Positions 33,743 to 43,369 of a stretch of 64,000 bases of DNA are shown here, in pieces (position 1 is the stretch's first letter; each line of letters starts with the position of its first letter). The notes below the pieces were generated by a model that was not told the origin of the DNA, did no database searches, and was given only the letters and a program-made list of their open reading frames with translations. The stretch is from Limoniibacter endophyticus (GTDB taxonomy: Bacteria > Pseudomonadota > Alphaproteobacteria > Rhizobiales > Rhizobiaceae), in assembly GCF_014652835.1 (NCBI RefSeq), contig NZ_BMZO01000009.1:125433-189432 (forward strand), in the 5' to 3' direction. The position numbers were made by a program, and so were the translations under genes.

Positions 33743-34000
33743 GGACGAAACAACGCGCGCAGCCCACATGGCGCGCTGGACGCGCGACATCGAAGCGACA
33801 GCAGCGTTCTGGAATATCTATTCGGCCATCGATAAGATGGCCGCACGATCTCTGGCCCACGCATGACCAGCGACGCCTATTGCGAGGCAATAGTCCGTAT
33901 GCCAGATGGATCGCTGGTAGAAATTACGTCCTGAGAGCCTTCGATCCGGGTGCGAAGCCGCGCCAGACAATAGCGCGACCCCAGATCCGAAAGTGCAGAG

Positions 34001-35005
34001 CTAGACATCATTGAGATGGCACGCGGACAGGTGCGCGGGGGCTACTTCCCGCCTGGCAGGCATTTCCTGTTTGCAACGTTCCATGGCAAAAGGACATCGC
34101 GGATGAAAGTGACATCCCTTGGGTGGGTTGAGCGGACTTGGCAGTTCCCCTTTTACAGCTTGGAACCGCCGCTTCTCCGGCTCAATACGCGGGACTTCCG
34201 CAAGAAGAGCCTGCGTATAAGGGTGGTTGGGTCGCCTGAAAATCTCTTCAACCGATGCTTCCTCCACAATGCGCCCGAGATACATGATCGCTACCCGATC
34301 CGATATGTGCTCGACGACGCCCAGATCATGGCTCACAAAGAGATAGGTCAGATCGAGCCTGTCTCTCAACTCCATGAAAAGATTGATGACCTGCGCCTGA
34401 ATGGAAACGTCGAGCGCGGCGACACTTTCGTCGCAGACCAGAAATTCAGGCTGTACCGCAAGCGCGCGCGCAATATTGACGCGCTGCCTCTGCCCACCTG
34501 AAAACTGATGCGGGAAGCGGTTCTTCATCGAAGGGTCGAAACCGGCAAGCCTAAGATATTCGTCCACATATGACGAGCGTTCGCTGCGTTTCCCGAGCCC
34601 ATGGGCATAGGGAGCTTCCCAGATCAGTTCATCGACCGTCATGCGCGGATTAAGCGCCGCCATGGGGTTCTGAAAGATCATCTGCGTCTTGAGACCGAGT
34701 GTATGCTTTTGAGCCGACGAGAGCCTGTCACGATCTTCACCCTCCCAGAGAATTTGCCCTTGCGTCGGCGACGTTATGCCGGCGATCACACGCCCGAGCG
34801 TCGACTTGCCGCATCCGCTCTCGCCCACAAGGCCGACCACTTCCCCCTTCCGAATGCTGAGATTCACATCGTCCAGTGCATGCACGACAGGAGCCGGCTT
34901 TGCCAGCTTGAGTTTCAGCGCCAGTTTTGCGGCAAGATCAGGCTTCGAGCCGAACCGCTGGGAAACATTCCGGGCTTCGATCAATGGGGTATCACTTGCC
35001 ATCAT
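34001..35005 (-). CDS. Dipeptide/oligopeptide ABC importer ATPase (DppF-like)
   Basis: The 334-residue ATPase has Walker A GESGCGKST, signature FSGGQRQRVNIARAL, Walker B FLVCDESVAALD and the OppF-type C-terminus with Cys residues (GCHFHPRCPFAMERC). Its ATG overlaps the stop of the DppD-like gene (ATGA). It is the last gene of a seven-gene minus-strand operon starting with the binding protein at 41983. An N-terminal insert (LAAKLALKLKLAKPAP) precedes the ATPase core. Confidence 0.9.
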   Translation of the reverse strand: MMASDTPLIEARNVSQRFGSKPDLAAKLALKLKLAKPAPVVHALDDVNLSIRKGEVVGLVGESGCGKSTLGRVIAGITSPTQGQILWEGEDRDRLSSAQKHTLGLKTQMIFQNPMAALNPRMTVDELIWEAPYAHGLGKRSERSSYVDEYLRLAGFDPSMKNRFPHQFSGGQRQRVNIARALAVQPEFLVCDESVAALDVSIQAQVINLFMELRDRLDLTYLFVSHDLGVVEHISDRVAIMYLGRIVEEASVEEIFRRPNHPYTQALLAEVPRIEPEKRRFQAVKGELPSPLNPPKGCHFHPRCPFAMERCKQEMPARREVAPAHLSACHLNDV

Positions 35006-35982
35006 TGCGCCATTGCCTCTGTCACTGGGTGGAAACAGCGGAAGCGCCTTCCGCCTTCTGGTACAAGATCGGGCATCATCAGGCATTTGTCGCTTGCGCG
35101 GTCGCACCGGGTGCGGAAGCTGCATCCCTTTGGAAGCCGCGTGATCGCGGGGGTCATTCCACGAATTTGACGCAGCGGCTCACCGCGCCGGTTTTGCGAT
35201 GGCACTGATGCGATCAGACCTGCTGTATAAGGATGCCGGGGATCTGTCAGGACATTCGCCACCGTTCCCGTTTCCACAAGCTTGCCCGCATACATGACGG
35301 CAATATCGTCGGCCAGACGGGAAACGATGGCCAGGTCGTGCGTGATCCAGATGACGGCAGTGTTCGCCTCTTCTGCCAGCCTTTGAAACTCCGAGATGAT
35401 CTGGCTTTGGATGGTGACATCGAGCGCCGTGGTCGGCTCGTCCGCTATAATGAGATCAGGACGATGGAGCAGTGCAATGGCGATTGCCACGCGCTGGCGC
35501 ATACCGCCTGAGAACTGGTGCGGATAAGAGGACAATCTTTCTTCCGGGCTGGGAATACCGACCAGACCAAGCGCATCGCGCGACCGCGTCCGTGCCTCTG
35601 CCTTCGACACATTCTCATGCGCACGTACAGCTTCAACCATCTGTGTTTCGATGGTGAGCACCGGGTTGAGCGTCATCATCGGGTCCTGGAAAACCATGGC
35701 AATGCGCTTCCCGCGCAACTGCCTCATTTCCTCCTCCGAGTTCTTGGCAATATCGACCCCATCGAAGAATACCTGGCCACCGGTGATGCGTCCCGGCTTT
35801 TCAAGAAGCCGCATGATCGAGAACCCCGTTACCGACTTTCCGGATCCGGATTCTCCCACCAACCCCAAGACACGCCCTCGCCCGACTTCGAACGACACGT
35901 CGTTGACGGCGCGAAGCCCGGGCGTCCCCTTGCCCCCGCCAAACTCGGTGATCAGGTTGCTGACCTTCAACAAGGCACTCAT
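35002..35982 (-). CDS. Dipeptide/oligopeptide ABC importer ATPase (DppD-like)
   Basis: The 326-residue ATPase has Walker A GESGSGKS, signature [16 protein letters not shown], Walker [13 protein letters not shown] and the C-terminal [15 protein letters not shown] block of this subfamily. It overlaps its neighbours on both sides by four bases (ATGA), so the operon is translationally coupled. Confidence 0.9.
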   Translation of the reverse strand: MSALLKVSNLITEFGGGKGTPGLRAVNDVSFEVGRGRVLGLVGESGSGKSVTGFSIMRLLEKPGRITGGQVFFDGVDIAKNSEEEMRQLRGKRIAMVFQDPMMTLNPVLTIETQMVEAVRAHENVSKAEARTRSRDALGLVGIPSPEERLSSYPHQFSGGMRQRVAIAIALLHRPDLIIADEPTTALDVTIQSQIISEFQRLAEEANTAVIWITHDLAIVSRLADDIAVMYAGKLVETGTVANVLTDPRHPYTAGLIASVPSQNRRGEPLRQIRGMTPAITRLPKGCSFRTRCDRASDKCLMMPDLVPEGGRRFRCFHPVTEAMAQ

Positions 35983-36893
35983 GATGCATTCCTCGGATTG
36001 AGCACATCGCGCACGCGGTCGCCGACAAGATTGATGGCGACGATCGTCGCCAGAAGGGCAACGCCAGGGAAGAAGCTGATCCAGTAGAGCCCGGTCAGCA
36101 GATATTGATATCCGGTTGAAATGAGCATCCCCAGTGACGGCTCTGTTACCGAAGCTCCAAGACCAAGGAAGGAGAGGGTCGCCTCAAGACCAATCGCCCG
36201 GGCCACCTGCATCGTTGCGATCACGATCACCGGAGCAAGACAGTTCGGGAGAAGGTGCCGCAGAAGGATGCGCCATCTCGGGAGACGCAACATTCGCGCG
36301 GCTTCCATATACTCCTTCTCACGCTCAACGAGCGCGGTTCCTCGCACCGTACGAGCATATGTCGCCCACTCCGCAATGATCAAGGCGATCACCACATTGA
36401 TGACACCCTTGCCGAGCACGGCAAGCATCATCAGCGCCATGAGGATGGTGGGAAAAGACAGCTGCAAATCGACTAGCCGCATGACGACTGTTTCTGTACG
36501 CCCGCCCATATAAGCGGCAAACAGACCGGCACACGTACCAATCAGCGCGGCGGCAAAAGCAGAAACCACCCCCACCATCAAAGAGGTGCGAAGGCCATAA
36601 AGTATGCCGGAAAGAATATCGCGTCCCTGACTATCCGTCCCGAGATGATAAACGAGGCCCGTCATGGATTCCGAGCCCGGTGCAAGGCGCCCGTCCATAA
36701 TATCAAGCTGCATCAAGTCGTAGGGATTTTGCGGAGAAATCCATGGTGCCAATATGGCCAACATGCAGATGATGATCAGCACGACCAGTCCAATGGCCGC
36801 GCCAGGGGCCGCAAAAAAGTCCCTTGCCACTTTTCCGATACGGCTCGGTTCTGCCTTGGCGGCAGGCGTATTTTCAGCGTTCAGGTCGGTCAT
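35979..36893 (-). CDS. ABC importer permease (DppC-like)
   Basis: The 304-residue permease has six helices, the DppC N-terminal segment (FFAAPGAAIGLVVLIIICMLAI) and the EAA-loop region YMEAARMLRLPRWRILLRHLLPN. The start at 36893 lies five bases after the DppB stop. It pairs with DppB to form the channel. Confidence 0.9.
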   Translation of the reverse strand: MTDLNAENTPAAKAEPSRIGKVARDFFAAPGAAIGLVVLIIICMLAILAPWISPQNPYDLMQLDIMDGRLAPGSESMTGLVYHLGTDSQGRDILSGILYGLRTSLMVGVVSAFAAALIGTCAGLFAAYMGGRTETVVMRLVDLQLSFPTILMALMMLAVLGKGVINVVIALIIAEWATYARTVRGTALVEREKEYMEAARMLRLPRWRILLRHLLPNCLAPVIVIATMQVARAIGLEATLSFLGLGASVTEPSLGMLISTGYQYLLTGLYWISFFPGVALLATIVAINLVGDRVRDVLNPRNAS

Positions 36894-36897
36894 GGGT

Positions 36898-37872
36898 CTA
36901 TGCCTTTGAGTCGAGCCGGACACGCGGGTCCAGAATGGTGTAGCAGACGTCGATCACGAAATTGAGGATGACGAACAGCAGCACCATCATCATCAGGTAG
37001 GCCACGATGACGGGCCGGTCGAGGAGGTTGATGGAGTCGATAATCAGCTTGCCCATGCCGGGCCAGGCGAAGATACTTTCGGTGACTACGGAGAAGGCAA
37101 TCAGCGAACCGAATTCCAAGCCTATGATAGTGACGACGGGAATCATCAGGTTCTTCAAAACGTGAACCCCGATAACCCGTCGTTCACGTACCCCTTTTGC
37201 GCGCGCAAACTTCACGTAGTCCTGAGGCAACACCTCCTGCACACCGGCACGGGTCAGACGCAGGATGAGCGAGGTCTTAAACAAGGCGAGATTGAAGGCT
37301 GGCAAAAGAAGGTGTCTTAGTCCCTCACTCGTCAGGAACGACCATTGCACGCCAAGGAACTCGAGTGTGGGTCCACGACCATTGGTAGGAAGCCAGCCCA
37401 GTTCAACCGAAAAGATCATGATAAGCATCAATCCGACCCAGAATGTCGGAAGCGAAAAGCCGAGGATCGATCCCGTCATGATCAAGCGCGACGAGGCGCG
37501 ATTCGGATAGAGACCGGCATAAAGACCGAGAGGCAGACCAACGACGATAGCTATGCCGAGCGCCGTGATTGCCAGTTCGAGCGTCGCCGGCAGCCGTTCC
37601 AGGATTAATCCCAATGCTGGTCTGCCATAGACGAAACTATCACCAAAATTGCCGTGCAGGAGACCTTGCAGAAACAGGAAATACTGCTTCCACAATGGCT
37701 GATCGAGGCCATAATAGGCAATGACGCGCGCACGCTCGGCCTGGTTTGCATCCGGATTGATCAGAATATCCACCGGGTTGCCAATGACACTGACGCCGAT
37801 GAATACGATGACCGTCATCGCGATGACGACGAACAATGCTTGCAGCAAGCGCCTGATGATGGACGTGACCAT
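36898..37872 (-). CDS. ABC importer permease (DppB-like)
   Basis: The 324-residue permease starts MVTSIIRRLLQALFVVIAMTV and has the DppB-type long first periplasmic loop, six helices and the EAA region DYVKFARAKGVRERRVIGVHVLKN. It lies 13 bases after the gamma-glutamyltransferase-like gene. Confidence 0.9.
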   Translation of the reverse strand: MVTSIIRRLLQALFVVIAMTVIVFIGVSVIGNPVDILINPDANQAERARVIAYYGLDQPLWKQYFLFLQGLLHGNFGDSFVYGRPALGLILERLPATLELAITALGIAIVVGLPLGLYAGLYPNRASSRLIMTGSILGFSLPTFWVGLMLIMIFSVELGWLPTNGRGPTLEFLGVQWSFLTSEGLRHLLLPAFNLALFKTSLILRLTRAGVQEVLPQDYVKFARAKGVRERRVIGVHVLKNLMIPVVTIIGLEFGSLIAFSVVTESIFAWPGMGKLIIDSINLLDRPVIVAYLMMMVLLFVILNFVIDVCYTILDPRVRLDSKA

Positions 37873-37885
37873 AAGCCTCTACTCC

Positions 37886-39496
37886 CTAGTTGACGGAGAT
37901 CGCCACGCCATCGCGTTGAGGATCGGCTGCCCCGGATGAGACACCTGCCTCAATCTTGATGGCATGCACTGCGGCGAAGGCATAGGTCTGGGCGGAACGA
38001 GCAACATCATACCCCTGTTCACGCAGCTCATTCTCAACAGATCGCTTGATGCGATTGCAGATGTCCAGCCTGTTGGAAACACCCATGATGCGAGGCGCCG
38101 CAACAGCTTCCAGAACCGGCATATTGAAATCGATCATGTTCATGAGACATTGCGCCACCGACGGGGCGATATAGCTGCCTCCGGGCGCACCGATGACGAC
38201 CGACGGCTTGTCGTCCGTAAAGACGATCGTCGGGGCAGCAGAACTTGGACGCCTTTTACCGGGTGCGATGGAGCCTGGCTGGCCAGGGACGGGATTGAAG
38301 CGGCTCATCGTGCCATTATACATGAAGCCGAGACCATCCGTGATCGCACCCGACGGGCTACCCAGCGTATGCGTCATTGCGACCGCATTGCCTTCCTTGT
38401 CGATGACGGAAATATGGGTCGTATCTCGCTGCGACTTGTCCAGTCGCGATACGTTTGCACGCTCCCCCGCGCGTATCGACGCGGCGTGCATGGCCGCATG
38501 CTCGCGCGTCAACAAGTTTTCGAAGGGAACATCCACATAGGCCGGATCGCCCATATGGGCATCCTTGTCGATGGTCATGCGCTTCATGGCTTCAAAAAGG
38601 ATTCGGACATGTTCGGCGCTGCCATGCCTCATGGCGGGTACATCGAACTCTTCCATGATATGCAGCAATTCCAGCATCGGAAAGCCTGATCCCGGGGCAG
38701 GCGACGAAGCAATCCGGTGCCCACGATATTCGCCCCAGATCGGCTGTGCTTTCGAAAGCTCGAATCGCGCAAGATCATCCTTGCTAATCAAGCCGCCATT
38801 GGCCTGGAAATCTGCTGCGATTTCGTCGGCAAGGTCGCCGTAATAGAAGATATCCGAGCCGCCGCTTCTCGCGATGCGTTCAAGGGTGGCCGCCATGTCT
38901 TTGTTGATGAGCAATTCCCCGACATTTCGGATCGAGCCGTCCGGGTGGAAATAAACCTCCCTCCCCGTCTTCGAGAAACGAAGCTTGTCGATCGTATTGG
39001 CAAAGCCGTCGGTAGACTGGTCCTTTGTCCAGTACCAGTGCATGTGGTTCCTGATCAGGAAGCCTTCGCGCGCATAACGTATCGCAGGCGCGATCAAATC
39101 TGCCCAGTCAAAAGTACCGTAATCGCGCAAGGCGGTTTCGTAGCCTTTCAGCGAACCCGGCGTGCAGACGGCCCCGTACCCGATATCGGAGACATTGCCT
39201 TCCAGCACATAACCGAAACCGTCGCGGCTTTGATGCTTGATCTTGTCAACCCACATGTCCGGAGTCGCCTTGAACGACGCGCGGGCATAGAACTCGAGAA
39301 CCTCGTGTATCCCCTTTTTCGGCATATAGACGTGCATTGAGCCGAAACCGCCAATACCAGCCATCTGGGGATCGACGACTCCTTGCACGAAGGCGCACGC
39401 CAGCGCCGCATCAACGGCATTTCCGCCACGTTCCAGAACTTCGGCTCCAGCCTCAACCGCCTCAGGCTGCGGAGCGACAATAGTGGCATTCTTCAT
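37886..39496 (-). CDS. Gamma-glutamyltransferase-family enzyme without signal peptide
   Basis: The 536-residue Ntn-hydrolase proenzyme keeps the self-cleavage motif RDTTHISVIDKEGNAV, whose Thr becomes the N-terminal nucleophile. The later APGGSYI block matches the substrate-binding glycines. It starts at MKNATIVAPQPEAVEAGAE with no signal peptide, so it should be cytoplasmic. Lying between an alpha/beta hydrolase and a peptide importer, it probably cleaves an imported gamma-glutamyl compound. The exact substrate is not visible. Confidence 0.85.
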   Translation of the reverse strand: MKNATIVAPQPEAVEAGAEVLERGGNAVDAALACAFVQGVVDPQMAGIGGFGSMHVYMPKKGIHEVLEFYARASFKATPDMWVDKIKHQSRDGFGYVLEGNVSDIGYGAVCTPGSLKGYETALRDYGTFDWADLIAPAIRYAREGFLIRNHMHWYWTKDQSTDGFANTIDKLRFSKTGREVYFHPDGSIRNVGELLINKDMAATLERIARSGGSDIFYYGDLADEIAADFQANGGLISKDDLARFELSKAQPIWGEYRGHRIASSPAPGSGFPMLELLHIMEEFDVPAMRHGSAEHVRILFEAMKRMTIDKDAHMGDPAYVDVPFENLLTREHAAMHAASIRAGERANVSRLDKSQRDTTHISVIDKEGNAVAMTHTLGSPSGAITDGLGFMYNGTMSRFNPVPGQPGSIAPGKRRPSSAAPTIVFTDDKPSVVIGAPGGSYIAPSVAQCLMNMIDFNMPVLEAVAAPRIMGVSNRLDICNRIKRSVENELREQGYDVARSAQTYAFAAVHAIKIEAGVSSGAADPQRDGVAISVN

Positions 39497-40347
39497 TTTG
39501 AGCGACGCTCCTGCAGGACTTTGGAGAGGAAGGACTTAACGTGACCGAGAACCTTGATGCGGTCATGGGATACGCCTGGAACCCGGTCGAACGTGACTTT
39601 GACACCTGCCTCGCGAAAAGACTTCGCTAGGGCTTCCAGACGTGCAGGCCGATTTATTCCAGCGTCATTTGCCCCCTCCATATAATATCGCCCGCCAGGC
39701 TTGTGAGTGATCTCCCAGGTCTCAAGGTCGGCATCGCCGACGACCATGTGCACCGGAACCTTGGCGAGTTCATCAGGTTGAAACGCTTTGCCGAAACGCT
39801 GTTCGAGATCACGAACTCCGACCCACCAATCGCGCGTGGGATCGAGCAATGTCACGGATCCTGGAGCACCGATTGACGCTGCCCAAAGTTTTTCTGGATG
39901 AAGAATGGCGAAACGATGCGTGAAATGGCCGCCGCCGGAGAAACCGAACATGGCGAAAAGCGACCAGTCCTGGTGGTATTTTTGCGCCATCTCCTCGACC
40001 ATCGAGAGCACAACCTGGTCGTAACGAATGTCGCCTTCTTGAAGGAATTTATATCCTGATCGAGCGCCGTCACCAAGAACGTTCACAGGGAAGATCGGAC
40101 ATAGGATCGCACAATCATTATAGAGACCGAATTCTGCGAACCCGTCGCGGAAATCGATCGCCGACGTCCTCCCGGTTCCGTGAACGGCAACGAGCAGATC
40201 CAACTTGCGCCCATCAGCGGCGGTTGGTGGCACGTACAGCACCATGTGCAGTCTGGGGTCGACGCTTGATGCGAATATGGCGGTCTGGCCGTAATCATAG
40301 ACGGCCTGCGCCCGAGCGATGGCCTCGCCCGAACCGAGTTCCTGCAT
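39493..40347 (-). CDS. Alpha/beta-hydrolase (esterase/peptidase-like)
   Basis: The 284-residue protein has the nucleophile-elbow-like FGFSGGGHFTHRF and a C-terminal GVSHDRIK segment that could hold the catalytic His. LLVAVHGTGRTSAIDFRDGF is the oxyanion region. It overlaps the GGT gene by four bases and follows the binding-protein gene. It may act on the same imported substrate. Natural reaction unknown. Confidence 0.75.
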   Translation of the reverse strand: MQELGSGEAIARAQAVYDYGQTAIFASSVDPRLHMVLYVPPTAADGRKLDLLVAVHGTGRTSAIDFRDGFAEFGLYNDCAILCPIFPVNVLGDGARSGYKFLQEGDIRYDQVVLSMVEEMAQKYHQDWSLFAMFGFSGGGHFTHRFAILHPEKLWAASIGAPGSVTLLDPTRDWWVGVRDLEQRFGKAFQPDELAKVPVHMVVGDADLETWEITHKPGGRYYMEGANDAGINRPARLEALAKSFREAGVKVTFDRVPGVSHDRIKVLGHVKSFLSKVLQERRSK

Positions 40348-40368
40348 AATTCTCTCCTGGAAGTCAGA

Positions 40369-40390
40369 GGGGCTGCATCAATGCAGCCCC
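40369..40390 (-). promoter_or_regulatory. Hairpin between binding-protein gene and the rest of the operon
   Basis: GGGGCTGCAT and ATGCAGCCCC form a perfect 10-bp stem in the 55 bases after the binding-protein stop. No U-run follows on the minus strand. Such hairpins protect the 5' gene's mRNA, giving more binding protein than permease. Confidence 0.65.
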
Positions 40391-40402
40391 GAATGCCGCA
40401 AT

Positions 40403-41983
40403 TTAGTTGGAGCTTGCGGGCTTTACCTCATAAGCGAGGGTATATTTGTCACCGCGTGGAGTGTAGGTGACGCTTTTCTTGGCACCGAGAACGACGTTCT
40501 CGTAGTGCAACGGCAATATCCAGAGATTGTTGAATGTCTGCGTCGAAAGCTCCTGCAACAGAGGCAACCTTTCGGCTTCGTCCAGCGTGGAGCTTGCCTT
40601 GGCCAGAATTTCATCAATCTTCGGATCGGAAACGCCGCCACCATTGTAGCGCCCCGTGCCTTTTTCCTCGTCACGCGAAGCGACAACGGCAACGGCAGGA
40701 TTGGTGGTCTCGCCAGTGTTCACACCCCATGAGCCGAGATAGGTGCTGTAAGTGCCTTTCGAGTAGTTTTCGGAATACATCGACCATGGCATTACCTCGA
40801 CACGCGTCTTAATGCCGATACGCGTGAACATCTGGCCAACAGCCTGCAATACTTCGGCGTCCTTAACATAGCGCCCCGAAGGTCCGTGAAGCGTCAGGCT
40901 GAAACCGTCCGGATAACCCGCTTCAGCGAGAAGTGCCTTCGCTGCTTCTGGATCATAAGCGACGTTTTCAACCTGATCAGAATGGCCTGCATAGCCTTCC
41001 GCAACAAACTGATCTGCAACGGTACCGTTCTTCTGCATGACGCGATCGACGATAGCCGGGCGATTGATCGACATCAGCAGCGCTTTGCGCACTTTCATAT
41101 CTTTGAGAGGATTTTTCTCAAGCGCAGAGCCATCAGCCGCCTTTACGAACGGAGATACATCCCGGCCAACGTCAACCCCCATGTAAACGAGGCGCGACGA
41201 TTGACCATTGATGATCTGAAGCTTGTCATTTCCTTCGACGCGGGACATGCCATCTGCCGGCAGTGCTTCGATGATATCGATCTCATTCGAAAGCAGGGAA
41301 GCCAACCGCGCGCCGTCATCAGGCAGGAAGCGCAGGGTAACGTTTGACCAGTGAGACGCCCCGGGGAAATAATTATCGTTGCGCTTCAATGTGAGATTGC
41401 TGCCCGGGGAATATGAGTCGAATGAATACGCCCCCGTACCGACGGCACACTTACCACTGTCAAATTCCTGAACGGATGCATCCTTGCAGTCCGCGCTGAT
41501 AATGCGAATGCGGCTGAGCGAATTCAGTATCAGTGGGTCGGGCGTTCTGGTTTCGACAACGACCGTGTAGGGATCCTTCGCCGTTACGTTTGCGATGTTT
41601 CGGGTATAGGACGCGAAACCCTGGCTGGGCTTGTCTCGAGCTCGCAGGAGAGACGCAACCACGTCATCTGCATTGAAATCGCTGCCATCGTGAAACTTGA
41701 CGCCTTCTCTGAGTTTGAATTCCCAATGGGTTGCATCGACATTCTTCCATTCCGTCGCCAATTCCGGTGCGCTACCGGAAGTCGCGGTCAGGTTTATCAG
41801 GCTGTCCCAGATGTGACGCGAGGTCGCGCTCTGAACCGCCGAACTGTCTTCATGCGGATCGAGCGTCGTCGGCGTGGTCGACATGCCTATAACGAGGGGT
41901 GTGTCCTGCGCCAATGATGAGGCTGGAACCGCAATCGTGGCAAGCAGCAGAACTGCTACACGCTGTAGAATTTTATTTCCCAT
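40403..41983 (-). CDS. Peptide-type ABC substrate-binding protein
   Basis: The 526-residue periplasmic protein has a signal peptide (VAVLLLATIAVPASSLAQ) and the SBP family 5 pattern TTPTTLDPHEDSSAVQS, ATHWEFKLREGVKFHDGSDFNADDV. It is the first gene of the minus-strand operon; an IclR regulator is divergent. Substrate specificity is inferred as gamma-glutamyl or other peptides from the operon content. Confidence 0.88.
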   Translation of the reverse strand: MGNKILQRVAVLLLATIAVPASSLAQDTPLVIGMSTTPTTLDPHEDSSAVQSATSRHIWDSLINLTATSGSAPELATEWKNVDATHWEFKLREGVKFHDGSDFNADDVVASLLRARDKPSQGFASYTRNIANVTAKDPYTVVVETRTPDPLILNSLSRIRIISADCKDASVQEFDSGKCAVGTGAYSFDSYSPGSNLTLKRNDNYFPGASHWSNVTLRFLPDDGARLASLLSNEIDIIEALPADGMSRVEGNDKLQIINGQSSRLVYMGVDVGRDVSPFVKAADGSALEKNPLKDMKVRKALLMSINRPAIVDRVMQKNGTVADQFVAEGYAGHSDQVENVAYDPEAAKALLAEAGYPDGFSLTLHGPSGRYVKDAEVLQAVGQMFTRIGIKTRVEVMPWSMYSENYSKGTYSTYLGSWGVNTGETTNPAVAVVASRDEEKGTGRYNGGGVSDPKIDEILAKASSTLDEAERLPLLQELSTQTFNNLWILPLHYENVVLGAKKSVTYTPRGDKYTLAYEVKPASSN

Positions 41984-42170
41984 TCTCCACTCCCATTTGG
42001 AATTTTCTCGATCTCTGTCGAGTTTTTAAGATCGAATTAATCTCCGCTTTCATCAGACGGTATGTCTCGTCCATTACCTCTGTCAAACAAAAATCTGAAA
42101 TGTTACACTAGACGTAACTCTCCAAAGAACGTAATTTCCGTATAATATCCAGAGGAGGAACGATACGATC

Positions 42171-42935
42171 GTGCGGACAGTTGAGGACAATAAAAAAGAT
42201 ATAATTCAATCAGTTGATGTATGCATTGATGTCTTGCTGAACGTGGCAAAACATCCCGATATCCGGCTATCTGAAATCGCGCGAGATATAAACGAGACCA
42301 AACCAAGAATCTTACGTATGTTACGCACACTGGAACACCGGGGATTGGTCAGGAAAAGCGCTAAGGGCACTTACCGTCTCGGCAACACGGCCATTGTTCT
42401 GGGCACGGCGGCTTCCACACAGGTGGACCTGGTGCGCGTTGCCAACCCGATTCTTGAGGAGGTGGGGCGCAAAACCAACGAAACGACGCAGTTGCGCATC
42501 ATCGATAATGGCGAATCGCTCTGTATCGCCAAATTTGAGCCAATGCGTGATTTGCGCGTACAAGCCACGATCGGTCGACGACGGCCTATTTCAGCCGGAT
42601 CATACAAGGTGTTACTCGCTTTCCTGAAACCGCAGATACGCCAGCAATTGATCCCGGAGGTGCTGCCCAGATTCACAAGTCGAACAATTACCGACCGCAC
42701 AAAGCTGCTCGCTGAACTGGACAACATTCGCAAAAATGGGGTTTGCGTAAGCTATGGCGAGGTGAGCGAGCAACTCGTCTCTGTGTCTGTACCCGTACAG
42801 GCGTTCGATGGATCCGTCATCGCAGCCATCAACGTGGCAGCACCCGCCTTCCGCACCCAGCCCAGCGATGTCAGACGATACACTGCCCTTCTGAAAGATG
42901 CCGCGGCAAAGATTTCCGCTGGCTTGGGCTGGTAG
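42171..42935 (+). CDS. IclR-family regulator of the peptide-import operon
   Basis: The 254-residue regulator has an N-terminal winged helix (SVDVCIDVLLNVAKHP ... LSEIARDINETKPRILRML) and an IclR effector domain (LRVQATIGRRRPISAGSYKVLLAFL). The GTG start at 42171 has a rather distant AGGAGG (15 bases). The divergent placement next to the binding-protein gene suggests local control. Confidence 0.85.
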   Translation: MRTVEDNKKDIIQSVDVCIDVLLNVAKHPDIRLSEIARDINETKPRILRMLRTLEHRGLVRKSAKGTYRLGNTAIVLGTAASTQVDLVRVANPILEEVGRKTNETTQLRIIDNGESLCIAKFEPMRDLRVQATIGRRRPISAGSYKVLLAFLKPQIRQQLIPEVLPRFTSRTITDRTKLLAELDNIRKNGVCVSYGEVSEQLVSVSVPVQAFDGSVIAAINVAAPAFRTQPSDVRRYTALLKDAAAKISAGLGW

Positions 42936-42978
42936 CTACTTTGCCACGGGATGCGCGGACAAAGCCCATGCGGTGTCT

Positions 42979-43233
42979 TTATTCCACGGAGATACCCGCC
43001 TGCCGCATCTTGATCCTGAATTCGTCCAGCGTACCTTTGTATTCCCAAGTCTGCACGGTGTTGTGAGGGCATTCAATAAAAATATAATTCTCTGTCACAG
43101 ATAAAATCCGTGATATCTTTATCATCTTCTCCACAAATTCACTGCTCGGGAGGTCGTCGATAATGGGCCGTCTGGCCTCGTCATATCCATGATATACTTT
43201 GGATGCACGGATTTCCGCAGTTACATAAGCCAT
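42979..43233 (-). CDS. Hypothetical small protein
   Basis: The 84-residue protein (ATG at 43233, preceded by GGGAGAAGAAG) is soluble and acidic to neutral, with no recognised motif; it contains TENYIFIECPHNTVQTWEY. It sits alone between the IclR and LysR genes. I do not recognise a family. Confidence 0.5.
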   Translation of the reverse strand: MAYVTAEIRASKVYHGYDEARRPIIDDLPSSEFVEKMIKISRILSVTENYIFIECPHNTVQTWEYKGTLDEFRIKMRQAGISVE

Positions 43234-43369
43234 GGCTTCTTCTCCCATATTATGATTTCATGCGCTTTGCACTGCGCCTTGCTCAATTCTTCATACAGTC
43301 TCGCCTCTTAAAGCTGAAACTGAAACTGTTCGATATAGCGGTTTCGCACCAGTGCGGATTGATCACAGA

